This document shows, one piece after another, positions 10,401-22,117 of a stretch of DNA of 64,000 nucleotides. The stretch spans positions 114,961,937 to 115,025,936 of the forward strand of contig NC_134462.1 of the NCBI RefSeq assembly GCF_047948215.1, written 5' to 3'. Source of the stretch: Lycorma delicatula. Lineage: Eukaryota > Arthropoda > Insecta > Hemiptera > Fulgoridae. Numbering within the stretch: the stretch's first letter is position 1; each line of letters opens with the position of its first letter. A program made the translations under genes and the position numbers. A model generated the notes under the pieces. The model had not been told where the DNA came from and ran no database searches. It saw only the letters and a program-made list of their open reading frames with translations.

Positions 10401-10792
10401 TAAATAAAATCGTATTATTTTTATTTATGCATTTGTTTCAGTCTACTTGACAATAAATATCGCTATAAAATTTTGTAACCTTCTCCCGGTTCGTTTTTGT
10501 TTTCATTTTGTTGATGGTTACATCATAATAATTTTAAAAAATTTAGTATTACATAAATATAAGACTACCCTAATATTTCAAGTAAGATTGTTGAATTAAT
10601 AATCGTATAAATATTTGATTTTAATAAAAACTAATAATTTATCAATTATGTTACTGAACACTTTATTAAAGAATTGGATGATCGTATCTCACTTTCAAAC
10701 TAAATAAGTTTAAATGAAGTGCAGCAAGAATGTGTATATGTAATTTATTAAGCGTATAAGGAGGTCAGGTGGTGTCCACATCAGATGTTTAT

Positions 10793-11290
10793 GTTCGGTA
10801 AACATTGGTACAATCGATGCTCTCATTACTTAATTGGATATCACCAAAACATTTACAAACACTCATTACAAAATATGCCGTTTTCTAAAATTGTTTCCCG
10901 TTTTCTATTTAATAACTGATTTGATCAGATTTAAGTAATAATATCAAAGTTATTAATATTTAAAAACCCTATGGAGGTTTTGAAATAAAAATCTGTCGTA
11001 AGTGAAGCCGGGAAGGGTATGCAACCGTTTGACCGGCTTTTTTTGGTAGATGATACGAAATTTTTGGTGGATTTTTTAGTGTATTATTCAGAGATCATAT
11101 AATATTTGTTATGACTCTTCTATACTTGTATGTTTTTTTACAAAACTTTAATTAAAAAAATATTAATTTAGCAGCAATATTTATTGATCAATATTAACAT
11201 TATTTGGTCGCAGAAATATGTATATAAATCAAAAATATCCTCAATTTTCAATAATACTAAAATGAAAACTACGAATACAAAATATATTTT
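10793..11290. other. AT-rich spacer, nothing recognised
   Basis: No coding frame or repeat identified. Confidence 0.4.
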
Positions 11291-11292
11291 GA

Positions 11293-11321
11293 TATATATA
11301 TATATATATATATATATAGTA

Positions 11322-11360
<39 letters not shown>
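11293..11360. repeat. Two AT microsatellite blocks
   Basis: Two (AT)n tracts separated by a short interruption ('agtatgat'). The Ile-Tyr frame on the minus strand is an artefact. Confidence 0.95.
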
Positions 11361-11361
<1 letters not shown>

Positions 11362-12354
11362 TACCGTCCTTTAAAATAAATGTATGTCATAACATTTAGT
11401 TTTACTTAAATTCAATCTTTACAAAAAACAAAAAAAATATAAATGCAGCCATAAAGTTTTCTCATAACTAAAATTTTCGAAGGTGATACTTTAATCTAGA
11501 TATTATCAGAAAGAAATTATACGATAATAATTAATGAAGTTTAATCATAATTACCTTTATTTATTTATTTACGGATAATGATTTTTATTACACAAAATTT
11601 CAATTAAACTAAAAACTACGAATTCTGGGAAAAAATCATTACCACTAAGCGAATAAAACATACCGACGTGTTTCCAGAAAGGAAACATTCATAAAAACTC
11701 AAATACAAAACATATTTCAAAAAAACAACTTTTTTAGCATTGACGAATCATCAAAACATATAAATAAATCCCAATTGTGTAAATACAAATGGAATTTTTT
11801 ATTAAAAAGAAAGAAAAAAATAAATAACCCAATGACTCGAACATATAAATATTCATGTATGATATTTTCAGAACTGTCACAAACTTAACTTCAAAACAGA
11901 TAACCATGTAGTACATGTCATCAATCATTCTACGAATAATGAATTCAGGAAGTCGCATGTCAGTTTTTACAGATTTAGAAAGCTGGTATCTTAAGTAAAC
12001 TTAGTAAGAGTAAGTAAAAGAGCGTTCAACTACAAGAAAAGGAAAATGTAGGTGTGTGATAAAATTTCATGTTATATAATAATAATATTAACAGATAAAT
12101 AAACAGCTTAAAACAACCTGCATCGTAGCAGCAAAGTATAATACACTACTTTCTTTGTTAAAATTGTTAAAACTAAATATTAAGTGAATATAATTAATTT
12201 TAATATAATTATATAATTACAAATAATATAAGACTATCATACTAGAAAATAACTTCTTTAAAACTTTAAAAACTTCTTTATTCAATATTTCTTATAAAAT
12301 TTAAAAAAAGGAATGATTTTTTAAAACTTTTTTCTATAGTAAACTTCTCGTATC
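11361..12354. other. AT-rich spacer, nothing recognised
   Basis: No gene seen. The minus-strand frame at 11734-11958 is hydrophobic by composition and has no recognised domain. Confidence 0.4.
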
Positions 12355-12367
12355 ACAGACACTGGTA

Positions 12368-12671
12368 CGTATGACTTTTATTGAAAGTCATACGGCTAGT
12401 CATCGGAGATAGTGGTATACGATAGTATAATAATTTTTCCCGTAGTTTGCGAGATAAATTGCCTGGAATATAAATATTCCAGGAATATTGTATGGCCTTC
12501 AAAAACGTGTAACTCTTATCACATTATTACTTGTATAACAAACACTATCTGTGATGGTTAGCAATATGACCTTCAAAAAAGTAGGTCATATGTGTGACTA
12601 CATATTCCAAAGTAAAATTTTTGATCTTTTCATTGATAGAGTCAAATGGAATACCTATTGTATTCCATTTG
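12368..12671. repeat. Cluster of four short-loop hairpins
   Basis: Four inverted repeats in about 300 bp: 12368-12394 (11-bp arms, 5-nt loop), 12462-12483 (10-bp arms CCTGGAATAT, 2-nt loop), 12564-12591 (9-bp arms ATATGACCT, 10-nt loop) and 12643-12671 (12-bp arms CAAATGGAATAC, 5-nt loop). All arms are perfect. Two partial direct repeats of 'tatg.ccttcaaaaa' (12491 and 12566) link them. Unrelated to the TIR repeat that follows. It may be a folded non-autonomous element or a structured RNA gene. Confidence 0.8.
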
Positions 12672-12708
12672 AAAAAAAATTGTGTTTACCATGAAATAAC
12701 GGTCAAGT

Positions 12709-12729
12709 TCAAGGTCAAATCCAAGGTCA
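12709..12729 (+). promoter_or_regulatory. Tandem CAAGGTCA half-sites
   Basis: TCAAGGTCA and CCAAGGTCA spaced by three bases match the monomeric nuclear-receptor consensus YCAAGGYCR (FTZ-F1 type). No gene is adjacent, and such words also occur by descent in repeats, so function is doubtful. Confidence 0.2.
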
Positions 12730-12778
12730 CTATGAGGTGTCCTCCTCCGATCTGAGTAACGTTTATTTAGATCATTTT

Positions 12779-13422
12779 TACTTCCTTGTACGAGTAAGGT
12801 AAGTTTTGTGGTCGCAAAAAATTTCGGTTTTCAGATTTCAACGGAACTATCCATTTTGACTAGTTTCGGTGTGATGTATGTATGTACATATGTTTCTTCC
12901 ATAACTAAAAAAACGGTAAGTCGTAGGATGTTGAAATTTTGGATTTAGAACTGTCGTAATGTCTACTTGGGCACCTCCCTTTCTGATTGCAATCAACTGA
13001 ACAAACAGTGTCAAAAAAAGCCCATAATCAAAAAAACATTTGGATTTTGGACCGTTTCTTAACTGCAGTAGTCAGCCCTCATTGAGAGATTTTCAACGAT
13101 ATTCATAAGTGGTACTTATTTTCGTTTGTTCTACAGTTACAAAAATTTTTAATTAATGATATATTTGGATCTTATAAGCACATCTTTCGAATCAGACTTC
13201 ATCTCTTTTTTTTAACTTTGTTTTTTTTTAATTTAAATATATTGATTTATTAATAATTATAAACCTTTCGTTGTAAAAAACGTTTTACGATGAATAATAA
13301 TTCAAAAGAATAAATATTAGAAGGTTTTAATGAAATAAAACTTTATGTACTTTTAAATTTATAATAATGGGTAAATGTAATTTAATAAGCGTACAAGGAA
13401 GTCATGTGGTGAACACACAATA
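12779..13422 (+). repeat. TIR repeat family, copy 3
   Basis: Starts 'acttccttgtacgagtaagg' and ends 'gcgtacaaggaagtcatgtg', giving the perfect 13-bp inverted terminal pair. The ACGT-rich block is reduced here. The T-stem-like internal motif reads 'tttcgaatcagac'. Confidence 0.88.
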
Positions 13423-13429
13423 TTTTTTC

Positions 13430-13625
13430 AATAAGCGCGGGAGACTTTGTATCCCAACGTTCGAGATATCGATTGTAAATCGACTATTGAGTCAAGAATT
13501 GGAGTGAAGATGTGGACAATTTTAACAATATACTTTTCAGTGTTTACTCTTTGTAATTGTTCATTATGTTCTAATAAATTAAATATTGATGCATAATTTG
13601 AAAACGCGTGTGTTTATTCAATTAC
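13430..13625 (+). repeat. LTR-like tail or unknown repeat
   Basis: A short segment with AATAAA at about 13573 and an end 'gtgtttattcaattaca' that would suit the R-U5 end of an LTR. It also holds a 27-codon frame from 13510 (MWTILTIYFSVFTLCNCS) that looks like a signal peptide but stops at once. Neither reading can be proven. Confidence 0.25.
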
Positions 13626-13639
13626 AGACGTAGCATACT

Positions 13640-14490
13640 CGTACTGCTCTCAGGTCGCAAATTGATACCAAGCCTGTGATAAAATACCTTAGTATATGGA
13701 TAGACACGAGTTTCAGCTTTCAGCTTTGGCATCCACATGCAAAAAGTCTCAGAGAAGGCGGACAGCGGTGTCACGAGCGGTGTGTAGGCTGCTCCCAAAT
13801 AAAGGGGGTCCCAGACAGAAACGTACAGCACTGTTGACCATTATAACAACATCAATACTATTGTACGCTGACCCAGTTTGGGCAGAGGCGCTGGATACTG
13901 CGATAAATAACAAGAGGTTATCAGCGGTGCACAGGCGTTCCTACATCAAGTTTTGTTCGGCTCTCAGGACAGTTTCCAAGGATGCGGCTGAAGTTCTGGC
14001 AGACCAGATCCTATTCGACTTCCTAGCTGATGCGAGGAAAAACTCCTGCGAAGTAGGCGGGTCATCCTAAGAACGATGCCATGAGGCTTCACGAGTCAGG
14101 GCAGCGTAGATTGAAGTATGGCACAGACCCTAGTAAAGGACCCTGGACTCCCCAACTAATCAGAGATATTACCAAATGGATATCAAGGAGGTATGGCGAC
14201 ATGAGCTATGCCCTGAGCCAGTTATTATCAGGGCATGGGGTTTCAGGACTTACTTATTCATATTTGGACTGGATTATTCAAATTTTTACCCCGGTTGTGA
14301 GAACATCAAGGAAACGGCTACCATGTTTCTTTTGAATGCCCGAGATTCATCTCAGAGAGGAACACACTGGCGATCAAGCTAAAAATAGACAGATTGCTTC
14401 CTCCTGAGGATCTCGAAGAGATGGTCTCTTCGGTCGAGAGCTGGCAAGCAGTGTTGGGCTAGGCCAGTACTATAATGTCGAAACTACGAG
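13640..14490 (+). pseudogene. R1-type ORF2, C-terminal third
   Basis: Motifs in order: KYLSIWIDTSFSF (KYLG.WID type), NKGGPRQKRTALLTI, SILLYADPVWAEAL, GTDPSKGPWTPQLIRDITKW, and then YALSQLLSGHG with the G-rich motif that precedes the C-terminal zinc finger. After another frameshift come the equivalents of IDRLLPPEDLEEMV, SVESWQAV and the closing SKLRAQEDAW. At least three frameshifts are needed. The HG motif and the W..LIRDI block are shared with the 4375-4929 fragment. Confidence 0.8.
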
Positions 14491-15031
14491 CTCAAGAAGA
14501 CGCTTGGAAGGGAAGAGCGACGGTGACGCCTTAACGCTAAGGCCTTTTTTTACTTATCTAACCATTCCGGGAGAAACCGGCATCTGCCATTTGTCATTAC
14601 CACCTAGTTACCCCGTAGTGACGTAGCAACAGATTGCCACCCTATCTTGACCCCCACCTGGGGCCCCCATCGGACTTTCACCTGGTTCACTGGAACCTTC
14701 CGACTCCCTGAGGCGCTAAGGTCTGGGGACAGGGTGCCTGCGGAGCTTCTGGACGGTCCCGGGACTCTGGGATCGTCCCGGAATTATGAAGTAGTCAGCA
14801 CTCCTGGTGACAACTCCAGTGGTGGCAGCCGTAGATATTCACAATGAGAAGCCGCTCCACTCACGATGTAATCCCTTGCGGCGGTTCTCAGAAGGTGGAT
14901 GGCAGGGTGGTGATTTAGTCGGTATGCACAGGCACACATACGCACTAAGTAATATCAAGCGGACCTGTTGTGAATCCGACACGCTCTAACGGAGTAACTG
15001 TAATAGAATTCACCATCTCAAAAAAAAAAGT
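13640..15031 (+). mobile_element. R1-type LINE, 5'-truncated, with 3' UTR and A tail
   Basis: Contains the C-terminal part of an R1-type ORF2 (to about 14480), a GC-richer 3' UTR of about 530 bp, and a short A run at 15021-15030. It is 5'-truncated beside the LTR-like segment. I could not find a convincing target-site duplication. It is the same type as the minus-strand insertion at 4101-4929, but the 3' UTRs are not obviously alike, so it may be a different subfamily. Confidence 0.8.
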
Positions 15032-16444
15032 AATTATAGAAATAAACTAACACCTTTAATAATTAAATGAATAACCTTACCCGTCCCTAAGAATTGCGTA
15101 GCATACCGAAGCATCCAATTGATTAACTATTGGTGATACACAGTTGAGTTTATTGGTTGTTAAATTAACAACCAACAAAAACTATCACGCAAATGCCAAA
15201 CATAAGACTAATATAAAGTAATCTGATCACAGATGCTGATTTCAATAAATTCCTTACAATTAATCAATTTATCATATATTTTACTTTAATTTTATCAAAG
15301 TTAAGAGTGATTGTTATTTATTCAAAAGAATGAAATTAATTTAAATTAAGATATGTTGCAGCGTAATATAATATAAACTGTGGAAACACAAACTTTCTTT
15401 TTTTAATAGATGTAAGTTGCCAAAAGTTTAGCTCCATTAAGTTCATTTTATTACCTTATAACTACGTTTAGAAGCTAACCGGCCCGTACATCCATAGGCT
15501 GTACGAGTAATATCTTATATAATATGCGTATAATTTTATGGTATATTAAATATTTGATAAATAGCTGTGTAATTTATGTTATATTTTTCATTAATTTATT
15601 ACCCGATTTATTTTTTATTTCTTTGTCTTATAATTCTTTTTTTACAAACACGTTTGTCTTTACATGGAAATCTACTATTTAAAAAAAAAATTGGGTAATT
15701 CTTCCATTTCAAAGCTTCATTAAATAAAGATGTTTAAACCAAAACAGGTTTGGTAGTTTATATTGAGTAGCAAAGAACGGGCCTTTATTCAATAATTTTT
15801 GATAAACAATACGTCTAGTGCAAACTTTTTTATAGAAAACAAATGTACTGTTGCAACGTAATTTTTTTATATGAGCTAATGTTAGAATAGATCAGTTTTA
15901 CATTCTTTGGGCTAAATACTATAAATATAAAAAATTATATTTATTGTCATTTGACGTTTATATAATATCATTAAAATTGTTTTAAATAGACGGCCGATTA
16001 AATATTTTTTTTAATAAATTCTCTTTTGAATGCGATTTCCGAGTAGAGTAAAATTCATTGACTATACGTGTATCGTAGTAGTTGTTCGAGCTTCAGAAAG
16101 ATATATTATTCTTAAAATTTAAACTGTAATATTATTTTGCATTTTTCATTTTTAGTATTTTTTTTTTCAAAATAAAAGTAATTTTTATTAAAAGAAAGCT
16201 GACAACACAGTTGCAGAACTTTCCCATCACACCGTTTATTTCTAATGGACAGCTAACACACACAATTTAAATTATTTATCATGCTATTTAAATGTATATT
16301 TTTTGTTTAGTAATTCAATGATTCATTTGAAACTAAAACGCGCGCGCATACCGTATTTCATTCGCGTGGGAGTGGTTACTATAAATACTTTTTTACACAT
16401 AAAATATAATTTATTTATTTAATTCTACCGTTCATATGTTACAA
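15032..16444. other. AT-rich spacer, nothing recognised
   Basis: No gene or named repeat seen in about 1.4 kb. Confidence 0.4.
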
Positions 16445-16728
16445 CATAGCAACATGTTGGTCTAGTGGTGAACTCGTCTTCGCAAATCAGCTATTTCGAA
16501 GTCGAGAGTTCTAAGTTTCAAATTCTAGTAAAGGCAGATAATTTTTATATGGATTTAAATATTAGATCGTGGTTACCGGTGTTCTTTGTTGGTCGAATTT
16601 CATTTAACTACACATCTCAGGAACGGTCGACCTGAGATCGTATAAGACATTCATACATATCATCCTCATTCATCCTCTGAAGTAATTCCTTTCAGTGATT
16701 TCGGAGGCTAAACAAAAAAAGAGAGAGT
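16445..16728 (+). repeat. SINE B, near full-length copy
   Basis: Head 'tgttggtctagtggtgaac' is A-box-like; B-box-like sequence follows at about 16510. Body landmarks are 'ttatatggatttaaatatta', 'catctcaggaacggtcgac' and 'catcctcattcatcctctg'. The 3' tail 'tgaagtaattcc...ggaggctaaac' ends in an A run. The head suggests a tRNA-related Pol III retroposon. Further copies are at 22832-22978 and 28282-28557. Confidence 0.85.
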
Positions 16729-16814
16729 GACGACTACAGCTGCTGTACGTTAGTGCTACGCTACTGCTCCTTGTGCTGAGAGGAGCTACTAATGGTGTAT
16801 TATACCCACTTATC

Positions 16815-17135
16815 CGCTAGTTTATTTAGATCATTTTTTGGGGTGGGGATCAATTTTTAAAAAACTTTTATGTCACCCTTTGACCTTTATGTGGAAAATT
16901 TAATGGCATCAATGCCCCACTTTCAGAAGTAATCTGACCAAGTTTGGTGAAATGTAGTTCTGGAGATATAAGGTGATTTAGACTGCGACATCGACCATGT
17001 ACATGTACATACGAACAACCAGACAAAACGTAAAGATCCGGTGAAAACCGCATATACTTAAATTTGAATGATTACAATATTTTTCCTTGTAAAGCTGAGT
17101 TCTGCTATAGCGCTAGACGGGAAAGTAAAAAATTG
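16815..17135. repeat. Possible interspersed repeat
   Basis: 'gtttatttagatcattttt' at 16818 recurs at 12762 just before TIR repeat copy 3. The block includes 'agtttggtgaaatgtagttc', a phrase style common in arthropod repeats, and ends 'agcgctagacgggaaagtaa'. Family unknown. Confidence 0.3.
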
Positions 17136-17439
17136 AATACATGTAAAATATTCAGTTACATATAATTACTGTTTTTAAGAATACCTATTTTCAAAAACAA
17201 TATGATTTGAAAACTTCATAAATAATTTTTAACGTTACTAATCATTAAATGATTCACTTATTTTTTTAAGCGGTTAAAAGTGACTCTTAACACAATTTAT
17301 GGGTTTGTAAAATCGTTTGATTTATTCCATTTATTTGTTCAATTTTCTTAGCAACTAATATTAACAATAAAAAAGCGGCTAACTTAAAATGCATAAAAAA
17401 AAAAATTAAGAAATAACTTCAACCAACTACCAACTAACT

Positions 17440-18240
17440 ACACACCACATTTAACACTTTCCTTAGCATCTCTTTTCTTCTTTTTCAGCCAGTATTTGTA
17501 AGTCTCTTACTGATATTTTTCGTAAATTCTTCTGTTTTTATACTTTTTATGTTTTGCAACTCCTGCTTTGTAAAAAATACCTTTCGAGATTTATTTTAAT
17601 TTTTTCTTGATTTATTTCGGCTTTTGTAAGCCCGGAATATTTATTTAAGTTATTCTTCACCTTTTCAAAGTATATACGGTTTTAATTTTTCTAGGTAAAA
17701 TAGTAGGATTTTCATTGATAATTTTATAATCATTCGTCCTATAAGGCCTATAAGAGAAACAATCTTATTTATTTCACGCTTTATTTCTGTTGGTTTTTTT
17801 TAAATCTCTGAAATAACATTTTATACGAGTTGGAGTTTAAGTGTGTCATCCTTTATAGAACCAAAACTCTTCCTAAAAAAATTTATTTTCTATCTTTTGA
17901 ATTTCTTTTAAAAGGCCCTGTGAATAATTTTTAAGTAACTTGCAGCATACAGTACTATAAGCAAAAATCGTCGTTTTCAAATGCTTAAATATTGTATTTT
18001 TAGAATAAATCTTTGTCGGATATATTTTGTAGACAATAGACCAATTCCATTTCTCCCCTATTTCTTGGACCATGTTTCTTGGCCGTTCCATCCTCTGATT
18101 TCTCCTAGTTATGTAAATTGTTTTACTTTTTGATTTTTGCATATTTTTTTTAAAAATCGGCACATTCTTGAGTTATTTGTCATATATTGGGTTTCTTCAA
18201 GATATATTGTTAGGCCTGTTCTTTCTGTTGTCTCTTATAG
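17440..18240 (-). pseudogene. Degraded LINE C-terminal region, minus strand
   Basis: Read on the minus strand: KHLKTTIFAYSTVCC, LLKEIQKIENKFFRK, FGSIKDDTLKLQL, then IVSLIGLIGRMI and SGLTKAEINQEKI, with a closing Lys-rich YWLKKKKRDA. This order (an aliphatic strand, Q..E.KF.RK.FG, LIG.. and a YW..KK.R tail) fits the region downstream of the RT in insect LINEs. The frame changes several times. Probably related to the remnants at 1690-2595 and 36690-37760. Confidence 0.45.
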
Positions 18241-18412
18241 TGTGTTTATTTGTTCTGTACTATTTGAAATCGCGCAACAAGATAATGAAATCATAATAAA
18301 AGGTAAATAATAATAACTATTTTTATAACACTCTTTCTATGTTAATTTTGAAGGGAGAACTATTTTTCTCTTCACATTTGTTTCTCCTGGATAGATACGA
18401 TTGAAGAGTATA

Positions 18413-18502
18413 AATGAGAGCAGTTTTTATCTGTTTATCCCTGAGCAGTTTATCCCTGTTTATGAGAGTCTTTATGAGAGCAGTTTATCCCTGTTTTTGG
18501 AG
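18413..18502. repeat. Local direct duplications
   Basis: 'gagcagtttatccctgttt' and shorter pieces of it ('tttatccctg', 'tatgagag') are repeated three times in 90 bp, as from small slippage duplications. Confidence 0.75.
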
Positions 18503-18929
18503 AAAAATGATAAATTTTAGCTAAAAATTTAACTTTAAATGTTGTAATTTTTTTAGTAATTCTCTGATTATATTTCTGGTCCTATCATTTACGTCGAATT
18601 CTTTTAGAGTTTTTTAACAAGGAATTGAAATTAATATTTTTTCCTGCCAGAGAAAACAATCACAAATATATTTTTTTTAAATCTGTACTTAGGTTAACAT
18701 TTCCGTCACAACTTAATGATTTTAAATTATACTCAATACAAAGAAATTACTTGCCAGTTTTTGCTTATAAGGTTTTTCTATCTTAGTTTATAAGATCTAG
18801 CTAATAAAACTAAAAATTACCGAGGTTAACGATTTAAAAATTCAAAACGACCAACCTATTTAAATATAAATATACTATCATTATCATCTGTTTATTTAAA
18901 ATAATTAGCAGAAAACCTTGACTGAGTCC

Positions 18930-19265
18930 TCCAGCTTTAACGCTGGACCGATTTCACAGATTTTTTTTTTAAAACTAAAGCTTATGATATGTCATCAACG
19001 GTCGCCGCCCTTCTGCCTCTCATTTTTGTGAGAAATTGCCTAAATAAATCTGATGCACTATTACATAATTCTTTAAAACCAAATATATCAATAAGCAGTT
19101 TCAATACTGAATTAATAAATTATACAAAAATCTAGTCTACTTTAAAACGAAATTCTCCCGCCTCCGACCAGCTCTCACCCCAACTAGCCACCGCCCCACG
19201 ATCGAAAAAGGAGACGAAAAGTCTCACGAAGCGAGATCCACCGCTAGCGCTGTCAAGTAGTTTTT
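18930..19265. other. Unexplained GC-richer segment
   Basis: Two stretches ('gtcgccgcccttctgcctc' and 'cccgcctccgaccagctc') stand out from the AT-rich flanks. No frame or family recognised. Confidence 0.3.
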
Positions 19266-19462
19266 TTTGCGAGAGAATATCGGTGTATATAAATTACTAT
19301 TAACGAATTTTAACTCGTTCCTGAGTTGTAAACTAGCACAAGAAGATAGGCAGATGGATAACGAAGCGCTTGGATGTTTGTTAATTTTGAACTTCGTTTA
19401 CTTTGACTCATGCCTTGAATCAGATTAGAAGTCTGAGCACTTCACAAGGGATACTCTCTGTA

Positions 19463-19463
19463 A

Positions 19464-19494
<31 letters not shown>

Positions 19495-19517
19495 ATGCAC
19501 AGAGAGAAAGAGAGGGA

Positions 19518-19549
<32 letters not shown>

Positions 19550-19577
19550 GTGCGTGCGTGTGCGCGTGCGTGCGTGT
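19463..19577. repeat. Opposed CA and GT microsatellites
   Basis: A (CA)n tract at 19463-19490 is followed, after a 26-bp GA-rich spacer, by (GT)n and (GCGT)n at 19517-19577. The two tracts are reverse complements and could pair as a hairpin. Frames here are artefacts. Confidence 0.95.
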
Positions 19578-20889
19578 ATTGCCGAAAAAAATTTTCAATC
19601 TAAAAAAACGACTAACCTTGTACGTATGTGACAATATTAAATGTAATATTTGATATGTTTTATTTGTATTGTAAGCATGGATAAAACAAAATCATATTTG
19701 TGATTTTGTTAAGTAAATGGGAAATAAGTGTTACTGATGAATAACGCGGACAAAGATGAATGACTCGACAAAATTTTTATACTTGGAAATCGGTCTTTAT
19801 GACCGACCTCAACATCCCCTTAGACCTTCCACCTCAATAGAGATAATATTCTCTATTGAAAAGACTTGCTCAAAAAAAAAAATCTTTCTTTACAAAATAA
19901 AGCGGTCATTGTAAAAATGTCAGCAGAAGTGTGATGCATTACTAGTATCTCGGTGAGGAAGCAAAATCCTTTTTTCATCCTTGAAAAGGATTCTGTCTGC
20001 TCTTTCTCTATTCATATTCAACCATTTTGTATCTTATTTTAAGGTAGTTAAGGGTGAAATTTTCCGATGGATTTAATAGTATTATCAGAGATTCGTATAT
20101 CCTGCCCGTATAAAATTCTCCAGTAAAATAATTTACAGTTGTAACTCTCTCGCTCGTATAATTTAACTTATAGCATATTTAAACAGTTGTTAAAATATAG
20201 ATTGTTAGAATATATTTTTAGATTATCCATCATCTATTTTCAAAAAGGTTTACAAGTAAAACACAAATTAAAATAAAGTTAAAAGTAGATAAACACAACC
20301 ATAACTTCAGAAGGTATGATTGTGTTTTAGTTTTATTTTATTATTTTTCAGTAAAAAAAAGAGAAAAAACTTATTTCAATTTCAGTTGAATATTTATTAA
20401 ATTCGAATTGGTTAAAATATATACTACTTATTTGCTAATATGATTGATTTTATAAATGGATCATAATATACACTGTAGCTTCAGGTTTTGCAGTAATAAT
20501 TTTGTTTAAATCCACATAGTTTTTTCTCGAAGATTTATTAAAATAAAAATTGGAAGATTATTACGACTTTATTCGAAAGTTTAACAAAAAAAATTATTTT
20601 TAAGCTTTATTTATTACTTACTTCTTATATCGAAAAAGAAAAGTATATGTACGTATAATAAATATCAATTTATCCTTATGCTTATTTATACGTATTTATA
20701 TTTATTGAAAAGAATAGTCATTTATTCTTAAAAACAAAACCATCTACTTCAATTACATTAAACAACAGAAATGGTTTTTGTAGTAGTTCAATTCAGTAGT
20801 TCGGCTTAACAAGAAAGGTATTATATTTCCATTTCCAGTTTTAATAAATTTAGGAAACATTTAAAAACTTTTTCCAACAAATTAAACAA
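19578..20889. other. AT-rich spacer, nothing recognised
   Basis: About 1.3 kb with no gene or repeat family that I can name. Confidence 0.4.
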
Positions 20890-21558
20890 GACTAAGGTCT
20901 CAGCTGAGTCCAAATCTATGAGAATATCCACCGATGGACAAGTATAGGAACAATTTACATCTGTAAATACCTGGGAACAAATATTAGTCAGGATGGTAGG
21001 ATAGAGGCAGAAGTTGGTCATGAAATTACTGCTGATGGCTTGTTCTATTGTTTTTATCCCGGGACTACTTGAATATATGGCAGGTGTGGCAAGTAAAATA
21101 GATGTCTTTAATTCCACATACGTTCCTACTTTATTATATTTCCGTGAGATTTGGACCGTATCAGCGAGGAGCAGAAGTAAACTGCTTGCCCAGGAAATGA
21201 GATATCTCACTGTCGGGAAAAAATTTATCAGATTGGGTTAAAAAAGTAACAAAGGAGCGACCATAAATACGAAACCTATTATCCAGAAAGCAGAAGAAGC
21301 TCAATTAATATGGCTGGAACATGCTTGAGAATAAGTGAAGATAGACAGCTCAGCAGAGTGTGAGGATACAGACAGAAGGAAAAAGAGGTCGGGGTAGGTG
21401 GGAACGGAGCAAACGGTAAGAGGATGAGATTAATTTTAAATAACTTGGTGGGAAGTGGTGAAACTAGTAGAGGACTGGATTCAAGTGAGGCTGGAGTCCG
21501 AAAAGCATGGAGATCTTCCGTAACCTCGACTCCTGGAAGTAGAAGAAGACACAAATAA
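20890..21558 (+). pseudogene. Degraded LINE, region after the RT palm
   Basis: Motifs on the plus strand: CKYLGTNISQDGRIEAEVGH (F.YLG..I..DG type), NSTYVPTLLYFREIWTVS (Y.PTLLYG.E.W type), KLLAQEMRYL (AEMR.L type), a stretch rich in Arg and Gly (KEKEVGVGGNGANG), and a final GVRKAWRSSVTSTPGSRR. Plus-strand frames from 21014 and near 21470 carry most of it. This order is that of RTE-like LINE C-termini. It differs from the family at 9137 and 39003, so it is a second RTE-like lineage. Confidence 0.6.
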
Positions 21559-22117
21559 GAAGAAAATTAAAAGATTTTCTTTTACGGGAAACAATATTAA
21601 TCTGTCCATGATTTTTAAATAATTCGAATTAAATAATTTAAAAAACCCTTTAATTTTTGCATAGTCAAGTGTATATAAATATACTGTAGTATAATTTTCA
21701 TTAACGCCAACTGTATTGTTAATCTTTCCTTATAATTATGAATTATTCACATATTTATCCTTAAAATATTTTCATGTCTTAAAAGTTTTGAAAAAAGTTT
21801 ATAAATTTCAATATAGCTTCATCATAGGATCAGAAATAAGGACGAAATCTTTTACTGAATGTAAGACGAAAACAACAGAGCTACAGAAACTTTGTTTATA
21901 AAAAGGAGTTAATTTTCATTCATGGTCATCACATTTCCCGAAATTATTTTCATGTCTTTTAAAACGATTTAATCACTTTTTACTGATAATCTTTTTTCAA
22001 ACGTTTTTGGGCTTATAGAGTACTAATATTGACAAATATAAAAATCGGGAGGAAGTCGTTTTCTCATATGCTGTATTTTATTCATTCGTACGGAAGATCG
22101 ATCTCTCTTTAAGATAC
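21559..22117. other. AT-rich spacer, nothing recognised
   Basis: No gene or repeat seen. Confidence 0.4.

Larger units (their letters stand above)
8469..10792 (+). repeat. TIR repeat family, copy 2, long form, interrupted by a LINE
   Basis: The core (8469-9082) runs from 'acttctttgtacgaag' to a decayed 3' end ('caaaggaaatcatg'). After it comes an extra module starting 'gatttggtgataaatctg' (itself a small hairpin), which continues at 10411 after an inserted RTE LINE (9137-10400). The module runs to a second copy of the family's 3' end at about 10730-10788 ('aggtggtgtccacatcag'). The same extra module and second end are found in copy 5 (35398-36650) with no LINE. The order core, 3' end, module, 3' end is therefore an inherited subfamily structure. 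Confidence 0.8.

Noticed and set aside
12779..13422. Helitron identity for the TIR repeat family
   Set aside because: A 3' hairpin is present, but the required CTRR end and 5' TC are not seen, and inverted termini exist.
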